Source: Bacillus sp. MRMR6 (GTDB taxonomy: Bacteria > Bacillota > Bacilli > Bacillales > Cytobacillaceae). From it: a stretch of 64,000 nucleotides of DNA. This document shows, in pieces, positions 27,566-37,342 of this stretch; within the stretch, counting starts at the first letter, position 1; each line of letters begins with the position of its first letter. Below the pieces are notes generated by a model. That model was not told the DNA's origin, made no database searches, and worked only from the letters and a program-made list of their open reading frames with translations. Position numbers and translations under genes: made by a program. The stretch lies in assembly GCF_001940785.1 (NCBI RefSeq), contig NZ_MSLS01000017.1, positions 305-64,304 of the forward strand, given 5' to 3'.

Positions 27566-29158
27566 CTATTGAACTTCTAGCCTGTATTCCACGGGTGTTA
27601 CTCCTTGGTGTTTTTTGAATAGCTTCGAGAAATAGGAAAAGTTACTATACCCAACATAAGTAGCCACAGAGCTAACAGACATATCAGTTTTTTCTAATAG
27701 CTCTTTGGAAATATTCATACGTTCATTTACTAGATATTCTGAAATAGATAACCCTGTTTCCCTTTTAAAAATTCGCGATAGATAATCTGGATTTAAGAAT
27801 ACTTCATTAGCAATATCCTCACGTGAGATATTTTGATCAATATTCGCTGTGATATATTGAATCGCCTTTTCTAGCACAGAGTCTGATTTGTTGCTGGTCT
27901 CAGAGAACTCTTTCACTCTTGCTACACTATGCGAAATCCACTCGATAAGATTCTTTATCGACCGACACGCATGATTTAATTTATCGACAGATTGTTGATC
28001 ATTGAAAATAAGATGTGCTTGAATCCCTTTTTGCTTTAACGTATAGTAAATCATCTGTTGAAAATCATGATAGAAGTTTCGTAACTTCTTTGCATCGATT
28101 CCTTCCTTGTTCATATCCTTCAAAACGGAACCAGCTTCATCGATCACTCTAGTGTAATGACCTTCTTGAAGCATGACGGACCACAAGCTCATGTCGGGGA
28201 GTGAAAAATTGGAGTCTATCACTATCTTTTCATCAAACGAGAATACCTTATTCAAAAAAGAAACGTTATTTCGATCCAATTCATATAAATCATCAACCAT
28301 ACCAATAAATGCATCCGCTAGTGTCATATTTCCAAGATAACAAGTAAGATCATAACCTAAAGTACGGTGACAACCTGTCACATAGGACTCACATAGCTGT
28401 TTCAATTTCTTCTGGCCTAACTCCTCAACTTCTGGAGCAAATAGAATCACGATCAGCTTTTCTTGTCCTTGGCGAATAACTTGGCCTCTATAACCATTTC
28501 TTTTAAAAAAGAACTCTTCCCCTTCTATTTTTAACGCTTGCTCAATCGCTCTCTCCTCATTACTACTTCGCGATTCATTCAAGCCTTGGAAACTAATGAG
28601 AATAGGCATGACCTGTTGTTTCTCCTTAAACTCAATCGACCGTTCATCCGCAGCGTGCTTAATTGCCTGTAAGTTACTTTCAATCGTTCCGTTTAGAATA
28701 TCATGCCAAAAACGTTCCACTAAATAGGGTTGATTTTTCACCCATTGCTCTCCAAGCATGCTTCCTTGCTTTAATTCTTTTTCCTTATCTATTTTATTTA
28801 TCGATTTTTTAATGACCTCTTCTAGCTCCACAAAAGGAACTGGTTTTAAAATATAATCCATACTCCCTAATTGAATGGCCTTTTTTGCAAAATCAAAATC
28901 TGCATGACATGTAAGAAAAATACACTCTGTATTTGGATAAGTTTCCCTAACCCATGCTAGAAGTTCTAAACCGCTTCCCTGAGGCATTTCGATATCACAA
29001 AGCATAATATCAATAGAATGACCTGCAAAAACTTCCTTTGCTTGTCGATTATTATGCGCTGTATATACTTTATTTATATGAAGACTTTCCCAGTTCAAAC
29101 CCGCCTTGACGCCTTCTACCGCATGTATCTCATCATCCACAATCAATACCGAGTACAT
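27566..29158 (-). CDS. Response regulator with AraC output domain (YesN-like)
   Basis: A 530-residue two-component regulator: receiver domain with phospho-acceptor Asp55 (IMLCDIEMP), a long middle region, and a C-terminal AraC double helix-turn-helix (ISREDIANEVFLNPDYLSRIFKR; VSSVATYVGYSNFSYFSKLFKK). It lies 20 bases after its kinase gene and just before the importer genes, which it most likely activates. The layout matches the YesMN/YtcQ-type systems of Bacillus that respond to plant-derived sugars. Confidence 0.92.
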   Translation of the reverse strand: MYSVLIVDDEIHAVEGVKAGLNWESLHINKVYTAHNNRQAKEVFAGHSIDIMLCDIEMPQGSGLELLAWVRETYPNTECIFLTCHADFDFAKKAIQLGSMDYILKPVPFVELEEVIKKSINKIDKEKELKQGSMLGEQWVKNQPYLVERFWHDILNGTIESNLQAIKHAADERSIEFKEKQQVMPILISFQGLNESRSSNEERAIEQALKIEGEEFFFKRNGYRGQVIRQGQEKLIVILFAPEVEELGQKKLKQLCESYVTGCHRTLGYDLTCYLGNMTLADAFIGMVDDLYELDRNNVSFLNKVFSFDEKIVIDSNFSLPDMSLWSVMLQEGHYTRVIDEAGSVLKDMNKEGIDAKKLRNFYHDFQQMIYYTLKQKGIQAHLIFNDQQSVDKLNHACRSIKNLIEWISHSVARVKEFSETSNKSDSVLEKAIQYITANIDQNISREDIANEVFLNPDYLSRIFKRETGLSISEYLVNERMNISKELLEKTDMSVSSVATYVGYSNFSYFSKLFKKHQGVTPVEYRLEVQ

Positions 29159-29178
29159 CTTTCTTCCCCCTTTATAAT

Positions 29179-30906
29179 CTAGTTTTGCCTTTCAGGTAAC
29201 ATCAACTCAACCCAAGCACCACTTGGAATTGCATTTTTAAAGGATATCGATACGCGGTCTGGATAAAGCAGCTGCAATCTTCGTTGTACATTCCAGATTC
29301 CAATATGCTTACCTTGATTTCCTCGGATACGATTACCAGTATTCAGATCAGTTAACACCGCTTCAGGAAAACCTACACCCGTATCTTGTATGATTATCTT
29401 TATTTTATCCTCCATATCGAAATTGGCTGATTCTACTCTTATAGATAAATGAATGGAGTAATCCATATTAATCGCATATTTAATCGCATTCTCTACAAAC
29501 GTCTGAATCACAACCGGAGGAAGCTCGGTATTCAATAAGCGGTCTTCCACATCAACTTGATAGGTAAATCTATCAGGAAAGCGCAGCTCTTGAATCCGTA
29601 AATAGTTTTTCACGTGAGTTAATTCATCTTTTAGTAAGACAAAGTCTGTATTGGCATTTAAGGTATATCGGAAATAGCGAACCAAACATAGCGTCATTTC
29701 CTGTACAAGGTCATGTTTTTTTACTTGAGCAAGATTAAAGATAATATTCAACGTATTCATAAAGAAATGCGGATTGATTTGATATTGTAAAAATTGCAAT
29801 TCTGTTTTCTGTTTTAGGATTCGCTCTTCATATATATTAATCTTTAATTCTTTTATTTGATCCATCATCTGATTAAATGTATGGTTTACAAGCTGAAATT
29901 CTTCAGAGGTTACATCCTTCGGTATTCGAGCATCTAGATTTCCACTTCCGATTCGTTTCATTGCATAAACAATATTTTGAAGAGGAGCCAATACCCCTTT
30001 ATTTAATAAAAACAGGCTTAAAGGGATGATTAACAAGGAACCCAACGCAACAATAGTAGCAATTTGTTTTTGAGATTTAAAATTCTCGGTAATCTTATCA
30101 TCTGGTATCATGGCAACAAGGCTAAAATTAGCCATGGTTGATGGCTGCCCAACGATTAAAAACTTATCTTTACTTCCTGAGAGATAATAGTTGTCTAGAT
30201 TACCTGTCAGGTTGATAAGATTCTTCTCAAGTAACCCCGTAGGCGCCCCAACTGTCTCACCAGCATCAGTTACAAAAAAGGAGGAACCTATCTCGCCAAA
30301 ATCAATTAAATTTAGTGGAGTTAATAATGTTTCTAGATTTAGCCATGCCCCTACCACTACTCCACTAGTTTTTATATATCGGAATAAGTAGTGTTCACCA
30401 TCAATCGCTTTTAGATGCCATCCTTTCTCGTTAACCTCCAAGCTGTCTTCATTAATCACATGACGGATATAATTTCTAGCATTTACTCGATCTTTATAAG
30501 GTGCACTATCAAGCTTAAATGCTTCTGTAAATTCTCCGGTATGGTTGGAATATAAAAAGAGCGAATCAATCGATTCGAACATTAGAATATGATCCTTTAT
30601 TTTACTCTGGGCTCTTATCTTTGCTAATGTATAATCCTTCTCTGATAAAAAATACTCCAATTGCTGAATATCATGATCGAACGTTGCCGTATTAATGAGA
30701 TATTCCTCTACTGTTTTTAACGTACTATCAATCGTACCCATATAAAGGGTGACCATTTTGTCATTAGATTCTGCCACTTCTTCACGAGCAACATCCATCG
30801 CATGATAATTACTATAAATGATTAATATGAGTAATGGCACAATGAGTACCAAAAATCCTATCACTAACTTTAAGCGGATTGAATTCCATGATATCTTTGT
30901 TTTCAC
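29179..30906 (-). CDS. Sensor histidine kinase (YesM-like)
   Basis: Membrane sensor for the adjacent response regulator. The 575-residue protein has a membrane helix (about 12-30), an extracytoplasmic sensing domain to about 275, a second helix, a HAMP domain, the His-kinase motif FLQYQINPHFFMNTLN with the phospho-accepting His, and an ATPase domain (VENAIKYAI, DTGVGF). The starting codon is GTG at 30906 with GGGG about 10 bases upstream. Ligand unknown; probably the sugar taken up by the linked importer. Confidence 0.92.
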   Translation of the reverse strand: MKTKISWNSIRLKLVIGFLVLIVPLLILIIYSNYHAMDVAREEVAESNDKMVTLYMGTIDSTLKTVEEYLINTATFDHDIQQLEYFLSEKDYTLAKIRAQSKIKDHILMFESIDSLFLYSNHTGEFTEAFKLDSAPYKDRVNARNYIRHVINEDSLEVNEKGWHLKAIDGEHYLFRYIKTSGVVVGAWLNLETLLTPLNLIDFGEIGSSFFVTDAGETVGAPTGLLEKNLINLTGNLDNYYLSGSKDKFLIVGQPSTMANFSLVAMIPDDKITENFKSQKQIATIVALGSLLIIPLSLFLLNKGVLAPLQNIVYAMKRIGSGNLDARIPKDVTSEEFQLVNHTFNQMMDQIKELKINIYEERILKQKTELQFLQYQINPHFFMNTLNIIFNLAQVKKHDLVQEMTLCLVRYFRYTLNANTDFVLLKDELTHVKNYLRIQELRFPDRFTYQVDVEDRLLNTELPPVVIQTFVENAIKYAINMDYSIHLSIRVESANFDMEDKIKIIIQDTGVGFPEAVLTDLNTGNRIRGNQGKHIGIWNVQRRLQLLYPDRVSISFKNAIPSGAWVELMLPERQN

Positions 30907-30983
30907 CTGTTGTTTCCCCTTTTTATTTATAACCCTCTCCTAATTTTAACGAATATTCAATTATTTTTATATAATAATAATAG

Positions 30984-31030
30984 AAAAAACCTCTTCCACA
31001 TGCTGCCAATAGACATGAAAGAGGTTTTTT
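30984..31030 (-). terminator. Terminator between yesL-like and kinase genes
   Basis: AAAAAACCTCTT arm pairs with AAGAGGTTTTTT, giving poly-T on both strands. It ends the yesL-like transcript before the kinase gene. Confidence 0.8.
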
Positions 31031-31089
31031 CTAGAGCCGATACAGCATAACTTTATTGTAAGGGCTTTCTTATAGGTTCACTATTACTA

Positions 31090-31722
31090 TTACGACTTGA
31101 TAGTAGTATCCTTCCGACTTTTTTCATATTTTCGGAATAAGTTGTTGCTTAAAAACATTAATAATAGGGCAATTACACTTCCACTATAAAAAGGAATCAC
31201 ACCTGGGAATTTCAGAAAAAGGAAGCATAAGACCCCTGTTAAAACTGCCTTGCTAAAAGTGACTATAGGACTTACTGTCATTAATATGAAGGCATTTTTA
31301 ATCACTTCCTTAAGCTTTATATTGAAGTGAACGAATACCGGAAAGACATATAAAAGTGTAAGAATATACACGGCAGTAATAATCGTGTATGGGATATAAA
31401 GCCATTTATAGATAGGGATGACTGTGGCCTCAATAATGGTAAAATTGAAATACATAACAAAACCTATAAATACAATAATTAAGCCTAGCAGGTTACTTTT
31501 TACAAATTCAGCTTTATAGGTTGTCCAAAACAATTTAAAAACGGGAACGTCCAAGTCCTTCCTTACCCATTTACGGACAACAGCAAACATGGCAACTGTT
31601 GCAGGAAAGAAACCGAGTATAACTAATCCTAACAGAGAAAAGATCATCCATAGTATGTTTACATAGGCTAATCTCATAACCCACTCTGAAATGCTATAAA
31701 AGCCACGCATCAACCCTGCCAC
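31090..31722 (-). CDS. yesL: YesL-like membrane protein (DUF624)
   Basis: A 211-residue membrane protein with five or six hydrophobic segments. The N-terminal pattern MRGFYSISEWVMRLAYVNILW and FPATVAMFAVVRKWV are characteristic of the YesL/DUF624 family, often found beside YesM/YesN sensors. I prefer the GTG at 31722 because AAAGGAGG lies about 7 bases upstream; the next ATG in frame is four codons later. Function unknown; possibly a sensor or transporter accessory. A possible promoter TTACCA-16-TATTAT lies upstream. Confidence 0.85.
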   Translation of the reverse strand: MAGLMRGFYSISEWVMRLAYVNILWMIFSLLGLVILGFFPATVAMFAVVRKWVRKDLDVPVFKLFWTTYKAEFVKSNLLGLIIVFIGFVMYFNFTIIEATVIPIYKWLYIPYTIITAVYILTLLYVFPVFVHFNIKLKEVIKNAFILMTVSPIVTFSKAVLTGVLCFLFLKFPGVIPFYSGSVIALLLMFLSNNLFRKYEKSRKDTTIKS

Positions 31723-31913
31723 ATGTTTTCCTCCTTTGATGAAAGAGCCACTGTAGACCAACTTTGCAGCATTATTTAATCCATAAGAACCTCTTATAAT
31801 ATTAAATTCATTTTACATGGTAACGCTGTTATTGGCTATATCAATTACGGCTATTTAATATAACGATTATGACTTTTGGTTTCATTCCAGCAACTCCTTA
31901 GTGGATGTAAAAC

Positions 31914-31951
31914 TAAAAAAAGAAGCGGCCAACACTATTGTGCAGGCCGCT
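31914..31951 (-). terminator. Terminator of the frl-like operon
   Basis: Minus strand arms AGCGGCC and GGCCGCT followed by T-rich DNA, about 20 bases after the last SIS gene. Confidence 0.85.
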
Positions 31952-31969
31952 CCCAAACCAATGTTTCTA

Positions 31970-32983
31970 TTAAAATGGTACTTTTTTATAATATCTTCTC
32001 GTTGTCAGCGGGTGATCCCTTTGCTCTTCTAAGTGGCAGCTTACTCTCTCAAGTAACGCCGCAAAGACAATTGGAGAAACGAGACTACGCAGACCTTCGG
32101 AAATGCCCTCTAATGGATATTCCTTCGTATCAAAAATAGTTACTTCCTTCGAATAATGTTCAGCAAATCGCTCGACTCTTTCCGCTAGCGGACGGGTTCG
32201 ATCTTCCCCTTTTAGCAGGATTATGCTCGTATCTTCCTCCACTAATTCCAAGGTACCATGGAAGAAATCAGAGGCATGAACCGGTCGTGTTTTAATCCAC
32301 TGCATTTCTTCTAAAATACACATGCTATAATAATAGGTTTGACCCCAATCGATCCCTGTTCCTGAAAGGATATGGTACGGTGTATCTTTATGTTTCCTGG
32401 CAAACTCCGCCGCCCGCGGTTCTACCTCTTCCTTCACGGTAAGGAGGGCATTTGGGAGATGTCGCATTTCCTCAACAAATTGCTGATAAACTGGAAATTC
32501 ATTACGCTTATACATCAAACGGAACGCTAGTAAATAGGACTGGATATAGAACGATTCACAGGAGGTATCATCGGCCGCATAATTGATAAAGGTATAATCG
32601 GTTCCCATCGCTAACGGTGTAGCGGCGTGCCCTACAAGGCTGATTGTCACCGCCCCTTTTTCTCTGCAAAATGCCGCTGCCTCCACTGTTTCTTTGGTGG
32701 TACCAGACAAAGAAGGCAAGATAACCAATGAATGTTCACCCAGGTGCTGATGATCCATCAACATCAATTCCGAAGAGATTTCTGTATAAACAGGCAGCTT
32801 GGAATGTGTCTTTAAAATATATTCAGCCGAGCGCATCAGGATAGCCGCTCCTCCAGTTCCCACAAAAAATACATTTTCCAACCCTTTTTCTACCACCGAA
32901 TCGATTACCTGATCGAATTCATCCTTAAGAGATAAGGCACCATTTTGAATGGTTAAATATCTTTCCACATCAAAGTTAAACAT
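31970..32983 (-). CDS. SIS domain protein, FrlB-family deglycase paralogue 1
   Basis: A 337-residue double-SIS sugar isomerase-fold protein related to fructosamine-6-phosphate deglycase FrlB. The first SIS domain has SLSGTTKETV (about residue 91). The two residues known as catalytic in the FraB/FrlB family (Glu and His, 16 apart) are present as Glu226 in EEMQW and His242 in FFHGTLE. It ends RDHPLTTRRYYKKVPF, the FrlB-type C-terminus. Last gene of the operon, 13 bases after its near-twin. It could deglycate a different Amadori product or pair with the twin; exact substrate unknown. Confidence 0.85.
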   Translation of the reverse strand: MFNFDVERYLTIQNGALSLKDEFDQVIDSVVEKGLENVFFVGTGGAAILMRSAEYILKTHSKLPVYTEISSELMLMDHQHLGEHSLVILPSLSGTTKETVEAAAFCREKGAVTISLVGHAATPLAMGTDYTFINYAADDTSCESFYIQSYLLAFRLMYKRNEFPVYQQFVEEMRHLPNALLTVKEEVEPRAAEFARKHKDTPYHILSGTGIDWGQTYYYSMCILEEMQWIKTRPVHASDFFHGTLELVEEDTSIILLKGEDRTRPLAERVERFAEHYSKEVTIFDTKEYPLEGISEGLRSLVSPIVFAALLERVSCHLEEQRDHPLTTRRYYKKVPF

Positions 32984-32995
32984 GCCAATCGCCTC

Positions 32996-34009
32996 CTAGT
33001 AAGCCATTTTACGATAATATCTGCGAGTCTCTAACGGATGATTTCTTTCCCGCTCAAGATAAACACTGATTCGGCCCGTTAATGCCCAGTTCAGGCAGAT
33101 TGCAAAGTGCTTTCTGAATTCATCACTAACTCCTTCCAAGCGGTAATCCTTTGTATCTATAATGAACAGTTCGTTGGTGATATTTTCTGCGAATCGTTCC
33201 ACACGTTCTACCAATGGACGAGTTTCATCTTCGCCCTTGAATAAAATCACACTTGTATTTTCTTCAAGCAGCTCAAGCGTACCGTGGAAGAATTCAGCCG
33301 CATGAATGGATTTGGACTTGATCCACTGCATTTCTTCTAAGATACACATTGCGTAGGAATAAGTATTCCCCCACAGGTTTCCGGCCCCAACGAGCATATG
33401 GTAATCAGTATTTTTATGTTTGATCGCGAATTGCTCAGCTTGTGAGTCGAACTGCTCTAATGCATCGACGATCCCTTGTGGTAAGAGGGAAATTTCTTTT
33501 GCAAACTGGTCATATTGCGGAAACTCATCATTGTTGTGAATAAAACGGAACGTTAGCAGCTGCAGGTGAATAAAGAAAGTGTCAAACGAGTGCTTCTCAT
33601 GACCAGTAGAGATGCAGTAATCAACCGCCTCAGCCAATGGCGTGCCTTGTTCTGCAACTAGCCCAATCGTTGTCGCACCCTTGCTCTTACAGAACTCAGC
33701 AGCCGCTACTGTTTCTTTTGTGGTGCCAGTAACTGAAGCAAAGATACAAACAGAATCCTTGGTCAGGTGGCGATTATTCATCACCATAAGCTCAGCTGCA
33801 ATTTCTGCATGTACCTCCAGTGTGGAATTGGACTTTAAGATATACTCATATGGATACATCATCGCAATCGTCCCGCCGGAACCGATTAGGAAAATATTTT
33901 TAAATCCTTTAGCTGAAACACCATCAACAACCTTCTCAATTTCCTCTTTCTTCGCGATAGCCTCTTTCCCAACCAATTGTAAAAATAACTCAGCATCAAA
34001 TTTCAACAT
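32996..34009 (-). CDS. SIS domain protein, FrlB-family deglycase paralogue 2
   Basis: Also 337 residues and colinear with the following gene, so the two are tandem duplicates that have diverged. It keeps the SIS motif SVTGTTKETV, Glu226 (EEMQW) and His242 (EFFHG), the presumed catalytic pair. The segment between them reads IKSKSIHAA, unlike IHSHALHAG of the FrlB orthologue, so the substrate pocket probably differs. An 82-base gap separates it from frlB. Isomerase activity on a sugar phosphate is the alternative. Confidence 0.85.
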   Translation of the reverse strand: MLKFDAELFLQLVGKEAIAKKEEIEKVVDGVSAKGFKNIFLIGSGGTIAMMYPYEYILKSNSTLEVHAEIAAELMVMNNRHLTKDSVCIFASVTGTTKETVAAAEFCKSKGATTIGLVAEQGTPLAEAVDYCISTGHEKHSFDTFFIHLQLLTFRFIHNNDEFPQYDQFAKEISLLPQGIVDALEQFDSQAEQFAIKHKNTDYHMLVGAGNLWGNTYSYAMCILEEMQWIKSKSIHAAEFFHGTLELLEENTSVILFKGEDETRPLVERVERFAENITNELFIIDTKDYRLEGVSDEFRKHFAICLNWALTGRISVYLERERNHPLETRRYYRKMAY

Positions 34010-34091
34010 CTACACTACCTCCAAATTTTTATTAGAATTATTAGCACTACATCTTTGGTGCCTAACACCATAAATGACACCACCAACATTT

Positions 34092-35057
34092 TTAGTAAGG
34101 CACTTTCCACATATATCTTCTTGTGCTTAGTGGATGGTTTCGGGCTGTTGCTAGCTCTTCTGCGTATTGGCGCAGGATGGTTTGCAGGACGAGTGGGGCT
34201 ATGTAGCCTTTGACGCTTTCTGCTACACCCTTCAAATCAAAGTCCTTTGCATCAAGAACAACGACTCTTTCGCCATATCTCTGGGTGAATTCCAATGAGC
34301 GTTCTTCCAATGGCCGAGTCTCATCTAAACCTAACAGTTGAATGATTGGTACGTTTTGATCCAAGATTTCAAACGGCCCGTGGAAATATTCCCCGGCATG
34401 GAGAGCGTGGGAGTGAATCCACTGCATTTCCATCAGGAGGCATATCGCAAACCAATAAGCAGTTCCATAATTCGCGCCACTCGCCATTGTGTAAATTATT
34501 TTTTCATCCTTATAGGATTGAGCAAATTCCTTTGCCTGGTTTAAATACTTTGCTTTCTCCTGTACCAAAATTTGATCTAAATTCTCTAAGGAGGAAACGA
34601 CATCAGAAAACTTTTCATTCCCTTCTTTGGCAGCCAGAAGTCCAAAAACAAGTTCCAGCATCACGGCTGGTGACTCATTCACATACTTTGCTTCTTTCCC
34701 ATCTTCATAAACAATTACATGCTCGGATGCTTCGGCAAGCGGTGATCCCTGGTCAAAGGTTAACGAGACAGTAATTGCCCCTTTTTCCCGTGCAAATCGA
34801 GCGGCCTCTACCGTCTCCGGTGTTTTTCCAAAGTGGGAGCACAAAATCACCAGCGATTTCTCGTTGAGTCTTCGTGGGTTACGATGCACGAACTCATTGG
34901 AACTATACAGGTCCGAGTCAATCGTTGCACTTTCCCGGTCTAATACGTATTTACTTGCATACATGAGGGATGAAGAGCCACCGCAGCCTACGAAATAAAC
35001 ACGATCGATGTCCCGTTCACTAAAGACATCCAAAGCCTTTTGTACGTCTGCTAACAT
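34092..35057 (-). CDS. frlB: Fructosamine-6-phosphate deglycase FrlB
   Basis: Cleaves 6-phosphorylated fructosamines (fructoselysine-6-phosphate and alike) to glucose-6-phosphate and the free amino acid. The 321-residue protein is very close to B. subtilis FrlB, for example FVGCGGSSSLMY, the segment HAGEYFHGPFEI, LGLDETRPLEERS and the end NHPLSTRRYMWKVPY. Presumed catalytic Glu210 and His226 are present. The first SIS motif is unusual: SHFGKTPETV instead of SHSGNTPETV in B. subtilis. ATG start with AGGAGG 7 bases upstream, and 4 bases after the MFS stop. Confidence 0.93.
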   Translation of the reverse strand: MLADVQKALDVFSERDIDRVYFVGCGGSSSLMYASKYVLDRESATIDSDLYSSNEFVHRNPRRLNEKSLVILCSHFGKTPETVEAARFAREKGAITVSLTFDQGSPLAEASEHVIVYEDGKEAKYVNESPAVMLELVFGLLAAKEGNEKFSDVVSSLENLDQILVQEKAKYLNQAKEFAQSYKDEKIIYTMASGANYGTAYWFAICLLMEMQWIHSHALHAGEYFHGPFEILDQNVPIIQLLGLDETRPLEERSLEFTQRYGERVVVLDAKDFDLKGVAESVKGYIAPLVLQTILRQYAEELATARNHPLSTRRYMWKVPY

Positions 35058-35060
35058 TTT

Positions 35061-36293
35061 TTATCCTCCTTTTTTTATGACTTTAACAGGTAAAACTTCA
35101 TGTTGTGTATATTGGAGCCTTTGATAGGTACCAAAACAAATCAAGGCAAATCCACCAATAAAAATACATACATACAGTAGCACCAACGGCCCAAATTCAT
35201 CGTAGAGCAGCCCGCCTAGTAAAGGTCCGATTGTTCTTCCCACATTGGCAGCACCACTCACTAAGCCCTGGTACATTCCTCTTTTATTTATGGGTGCCAG
35301 TCGATCCGCAATCGCTGGCACTGCCGGAAAAATAAGGATTTCTCCGATCGTCATAATCACCATTCCGGCAACAAACCCGCTATAGGAATGACTCTGTGAC
35401 AAGAGGCTGAAGGTAGCCATAAAAAAGAGTACACCCAATAAAAGCTGCCACTTCATCGGTGCTTTCATGCGGGCCATAAACCATTGGATCAGTGGCTGAC
35501 CCAATACGATCAGTACCCCGTTGATAGTCCACAAAGTACTATAGGCTGACAATGTAAATCCTAACTGGTGCATATAGGTGGAAATACTTGTTTGCCATTG
35601 GATATAGGTAACCCAGCAAAATATTAATCCTAAGCAAAGAACCAATAAGGAATGAAAGCTTTGTGCAGGACGAACCTCATGATTCGGCTTCAGGTCACGT
35701 TCCTTCTTCACCTTCGCAGCTTCAATCACTGGGTCAGGTTCTTCGAGAGCGAACCAAATAATGGAGATAAAGACGAGATAGGTAAAGCCATTGACCCAAA
35801 AGACGTATTGAAACGAGAATTGCGCCACTATGCCGCCTAAAGCGCTACCTACTGCCACACCGAAATTAAGAACCAGAAAGATGAGATTAAAGCTTTTTCT
35901 ACCGCCCTCCTTCCAAACAATCCCTGCAAGGGCATAAATGGGAGGAAAAATGGTTCCAATGGCTAAACCAAGCAGGACCATCATTAGGATATAGGTGGGC
36001 CATGATAAACCAATGGAAATAATGAAAATAAAACAGGCAGCTGCTAGGACCGAAAGGAGAAGGGTTGGTTTCCCACGAATGCGGTCGTATAAGTAGCCGC
36101 CCAGGAAACTACCAACAATCTCAGCTCCTGAATGAAGCATTAGAACAAATCCTGCTTCTGACAGCGTTTTTCCCATCCCTTGTGTCATGTAGATGGTGTG
36201 CAAGGGCCAAAGAAAAGCCATACCGGTGGAATTGACCAACATTGCGATTAATAAAACTTTTAAGCTCTTGGGATAACTCCTCCAAATCGACAT
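35061..36293 (-). CDS. MFS transporter
   Basis: A 410-residue protein with twelve hydrophobic segments, the MFS loop motif GGYLYDRIRGKP (about residue 62) and the second-half counterpart IADRLAPINKRGMYQGLVS. It belongs to the drug/proton or sugar antiporter branch. It sits between the FrlC-like epimerase and frlB genes in one operon, which suggests it moves a substrate or product of fructosamine breakdown, for instance exporting the released amino acid or importing unphosphorylated glycation products. Not part of the B. subtilis frl operon. Confidence 0.85.
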   Translation of the reverse strand: MSIWRSYPKSLKVLLIAMLVNSTGMAFLWPLHTIYMTQGMGKTLSEAGFVLMLHSGAEIVGSFLGGYLYDRIRGKPTLLLSVLAAACFIFIISIGLSWPTYILMMVLLGLAIGTIFPPIYALAGIVWKEGGRKSFNLIFLVLNFGVAVGSALGGIVAQFSFQYVFWVNGFTYLVFISIIWFALEEPDPVIEAAKVKKERDLKPNHEVRPAQSFHSLLVLCLGLIFCWVTYIQWQTSISTYMHQLGFTLSAYSTLWTINGVLIVLGQPLIQWFMARMKAPMKWQLLLGVLFFMATFSLLSQSHSYSGFVAGMVIMTIGEILIFPAVPAIADRLAPINKRGMYQGLVSGAANVGRTIGPLLGGLLYDEFGPLVLLYVCIFIGGFALICFGTYQRLQYTQHEVLPVKVIKKGG

Positions 36294-36354
36294 AGGATAA
36301 AACTCCTTTATATCACTGAATTAGTCACCCTAGTCGGAACAATCTTTCCGTCCA

Positions 36355-37188
36355 TTACTCTAGAAATGGTGCAAGACTTCGCAGGGACTTTTCAACCGCC
36401 TCGTTAGGGTCAATCAAGTATTGTGAAGAAGTAAACTCCAACGTAAGGGCACGATCGTAGTTGTAGTTTCCTAGAGTTTTCATATAGGTTTCCAGCGGCA
36501 GGCTGCCATCCCCCCATGCTAAATGTCCACCCGGGTTCCCGTCGATAAAGTGGATATGGACCAAGTCATCCTGTAATTGCTGAAAATAGCTGGCCAGTTC
36601 CTCTCCTTCTACCGCAAGCGGAATGGTATCGACCATTCCTTTTAAATGAGGAGAAGCAACCGAAGCAAGGATTTCTTTTAACTCAGGCAAGGTAGTAATC
36701 AGATTGGACTCAATTTTTTGTAATGGCTCTAGGGCTAAAACAATTCCTTGTTTTTCCGCATAAACGGTTAGCTGCTCCAAAGAATCCTGGGTCCTCCTCC
36801 ACGCTTCCTGCCTGCTTTCATTGCGGTATCCCCAGCCGGCGGTTACTAACACCATCGGCGCCTCTAATTCAAGCGTTGCATCAATCGACTTTTTAAAATA
36901 AGTGACACTTCTTTCACGAATCGCCGACTCTTTTGCGGCCAGATTGATCGGATACATACACTGTTCAGGAGTAAAGCAAACAACCTCCAATTCACGCCGG
37001 TCGACTTCTTTCTTAATGGCACGGATTTCTACTAAGGAAAGATCCTCCACATACAGGTGCGGCGCAGCACCCCACAGTTCAATTTTTTCAAACTCATACT
37101 TCACCATTGCATCTAAAAAATAGACCAGCGGATAGTGTAGATAATGAAAGTTCATTCCTGTTATTTGCGACCGTTTGATTTTGCCCAT
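36355..37188 (-). CDS. frlC: Sugar phosphate isomerase/epimerase, FrlC-like
   Basis: A 277-residue TIM-barrel protein of the AP-endonuclease-2/xylose-isomerase-like group. It shares with E. coli FrlC (fructoselysine 3-epimerase) the pattern KIELWGAAPHLYVEDL and FTPEQCMYPINLAA, plus the metal-site glutamate in LALEPLQKIESN and HIHFIDG. The likely role is interconversion of C-3 epimers of fructosamines (psicoselysine-type) so they can be used. It is the first gene of the frlC-MFS-frlB-SIS-SIS operon, with GGAGGG before the ATG and an FrlR-type operator about 50 bases upstream. Confidence 0.8.
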   Translation of the reverse strand: MGKIKRSQITGMNFHYLHYPLVYFLDAMVKYEFEKIELWGAAPHLYVEDLSLVEIRAIKKEVDRRELEVVCFTPEQCMYPINLAAKESAIRERSVTYFKKSIDATLELEAPMVLVTAGWGYRNESRQEAWRRTQDSLEQLTVYAEKQGIVLALEPLQKIESNLITTLPELKEILASVASPHLKGMVDTIPLAVEGEELASYFQQLQDDLVHIHFIDGNPGGHLAWGDGSLPLETYMKTLGNYNYDRALTLEFTSSQYLIDPNEAVEKSLRSLAPFLE

Positions 37189-37236
37189 CTAATCCCTCCT
37201 ACTTCGTTCCCAACGTAGTTTTAATAAAGTAACATT

Positions 37237-37248
37237 TGGTATATACCA
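37237..37248. promoter_or_regulatory. FrlR-type operator 1 (frlC operon)
   Basis: Palindrome TGGTATATACCA; on the minus strand it is embedded in TTGAATGGTATATACCAA, which abuts a possible -35 box TTGAAT. Identical extended sequence occurs before frlD. Confidence 0.8.
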
Positions 37249-37342
37249 TTCAAGCCAATCTTATGAAACTAGAGTGATGGAGAGGAAAGTGGAAAGTGGA
37301 ACCCTTTCCTTTTCATTCCCCTATACTCTTTACAAGTTTCCA

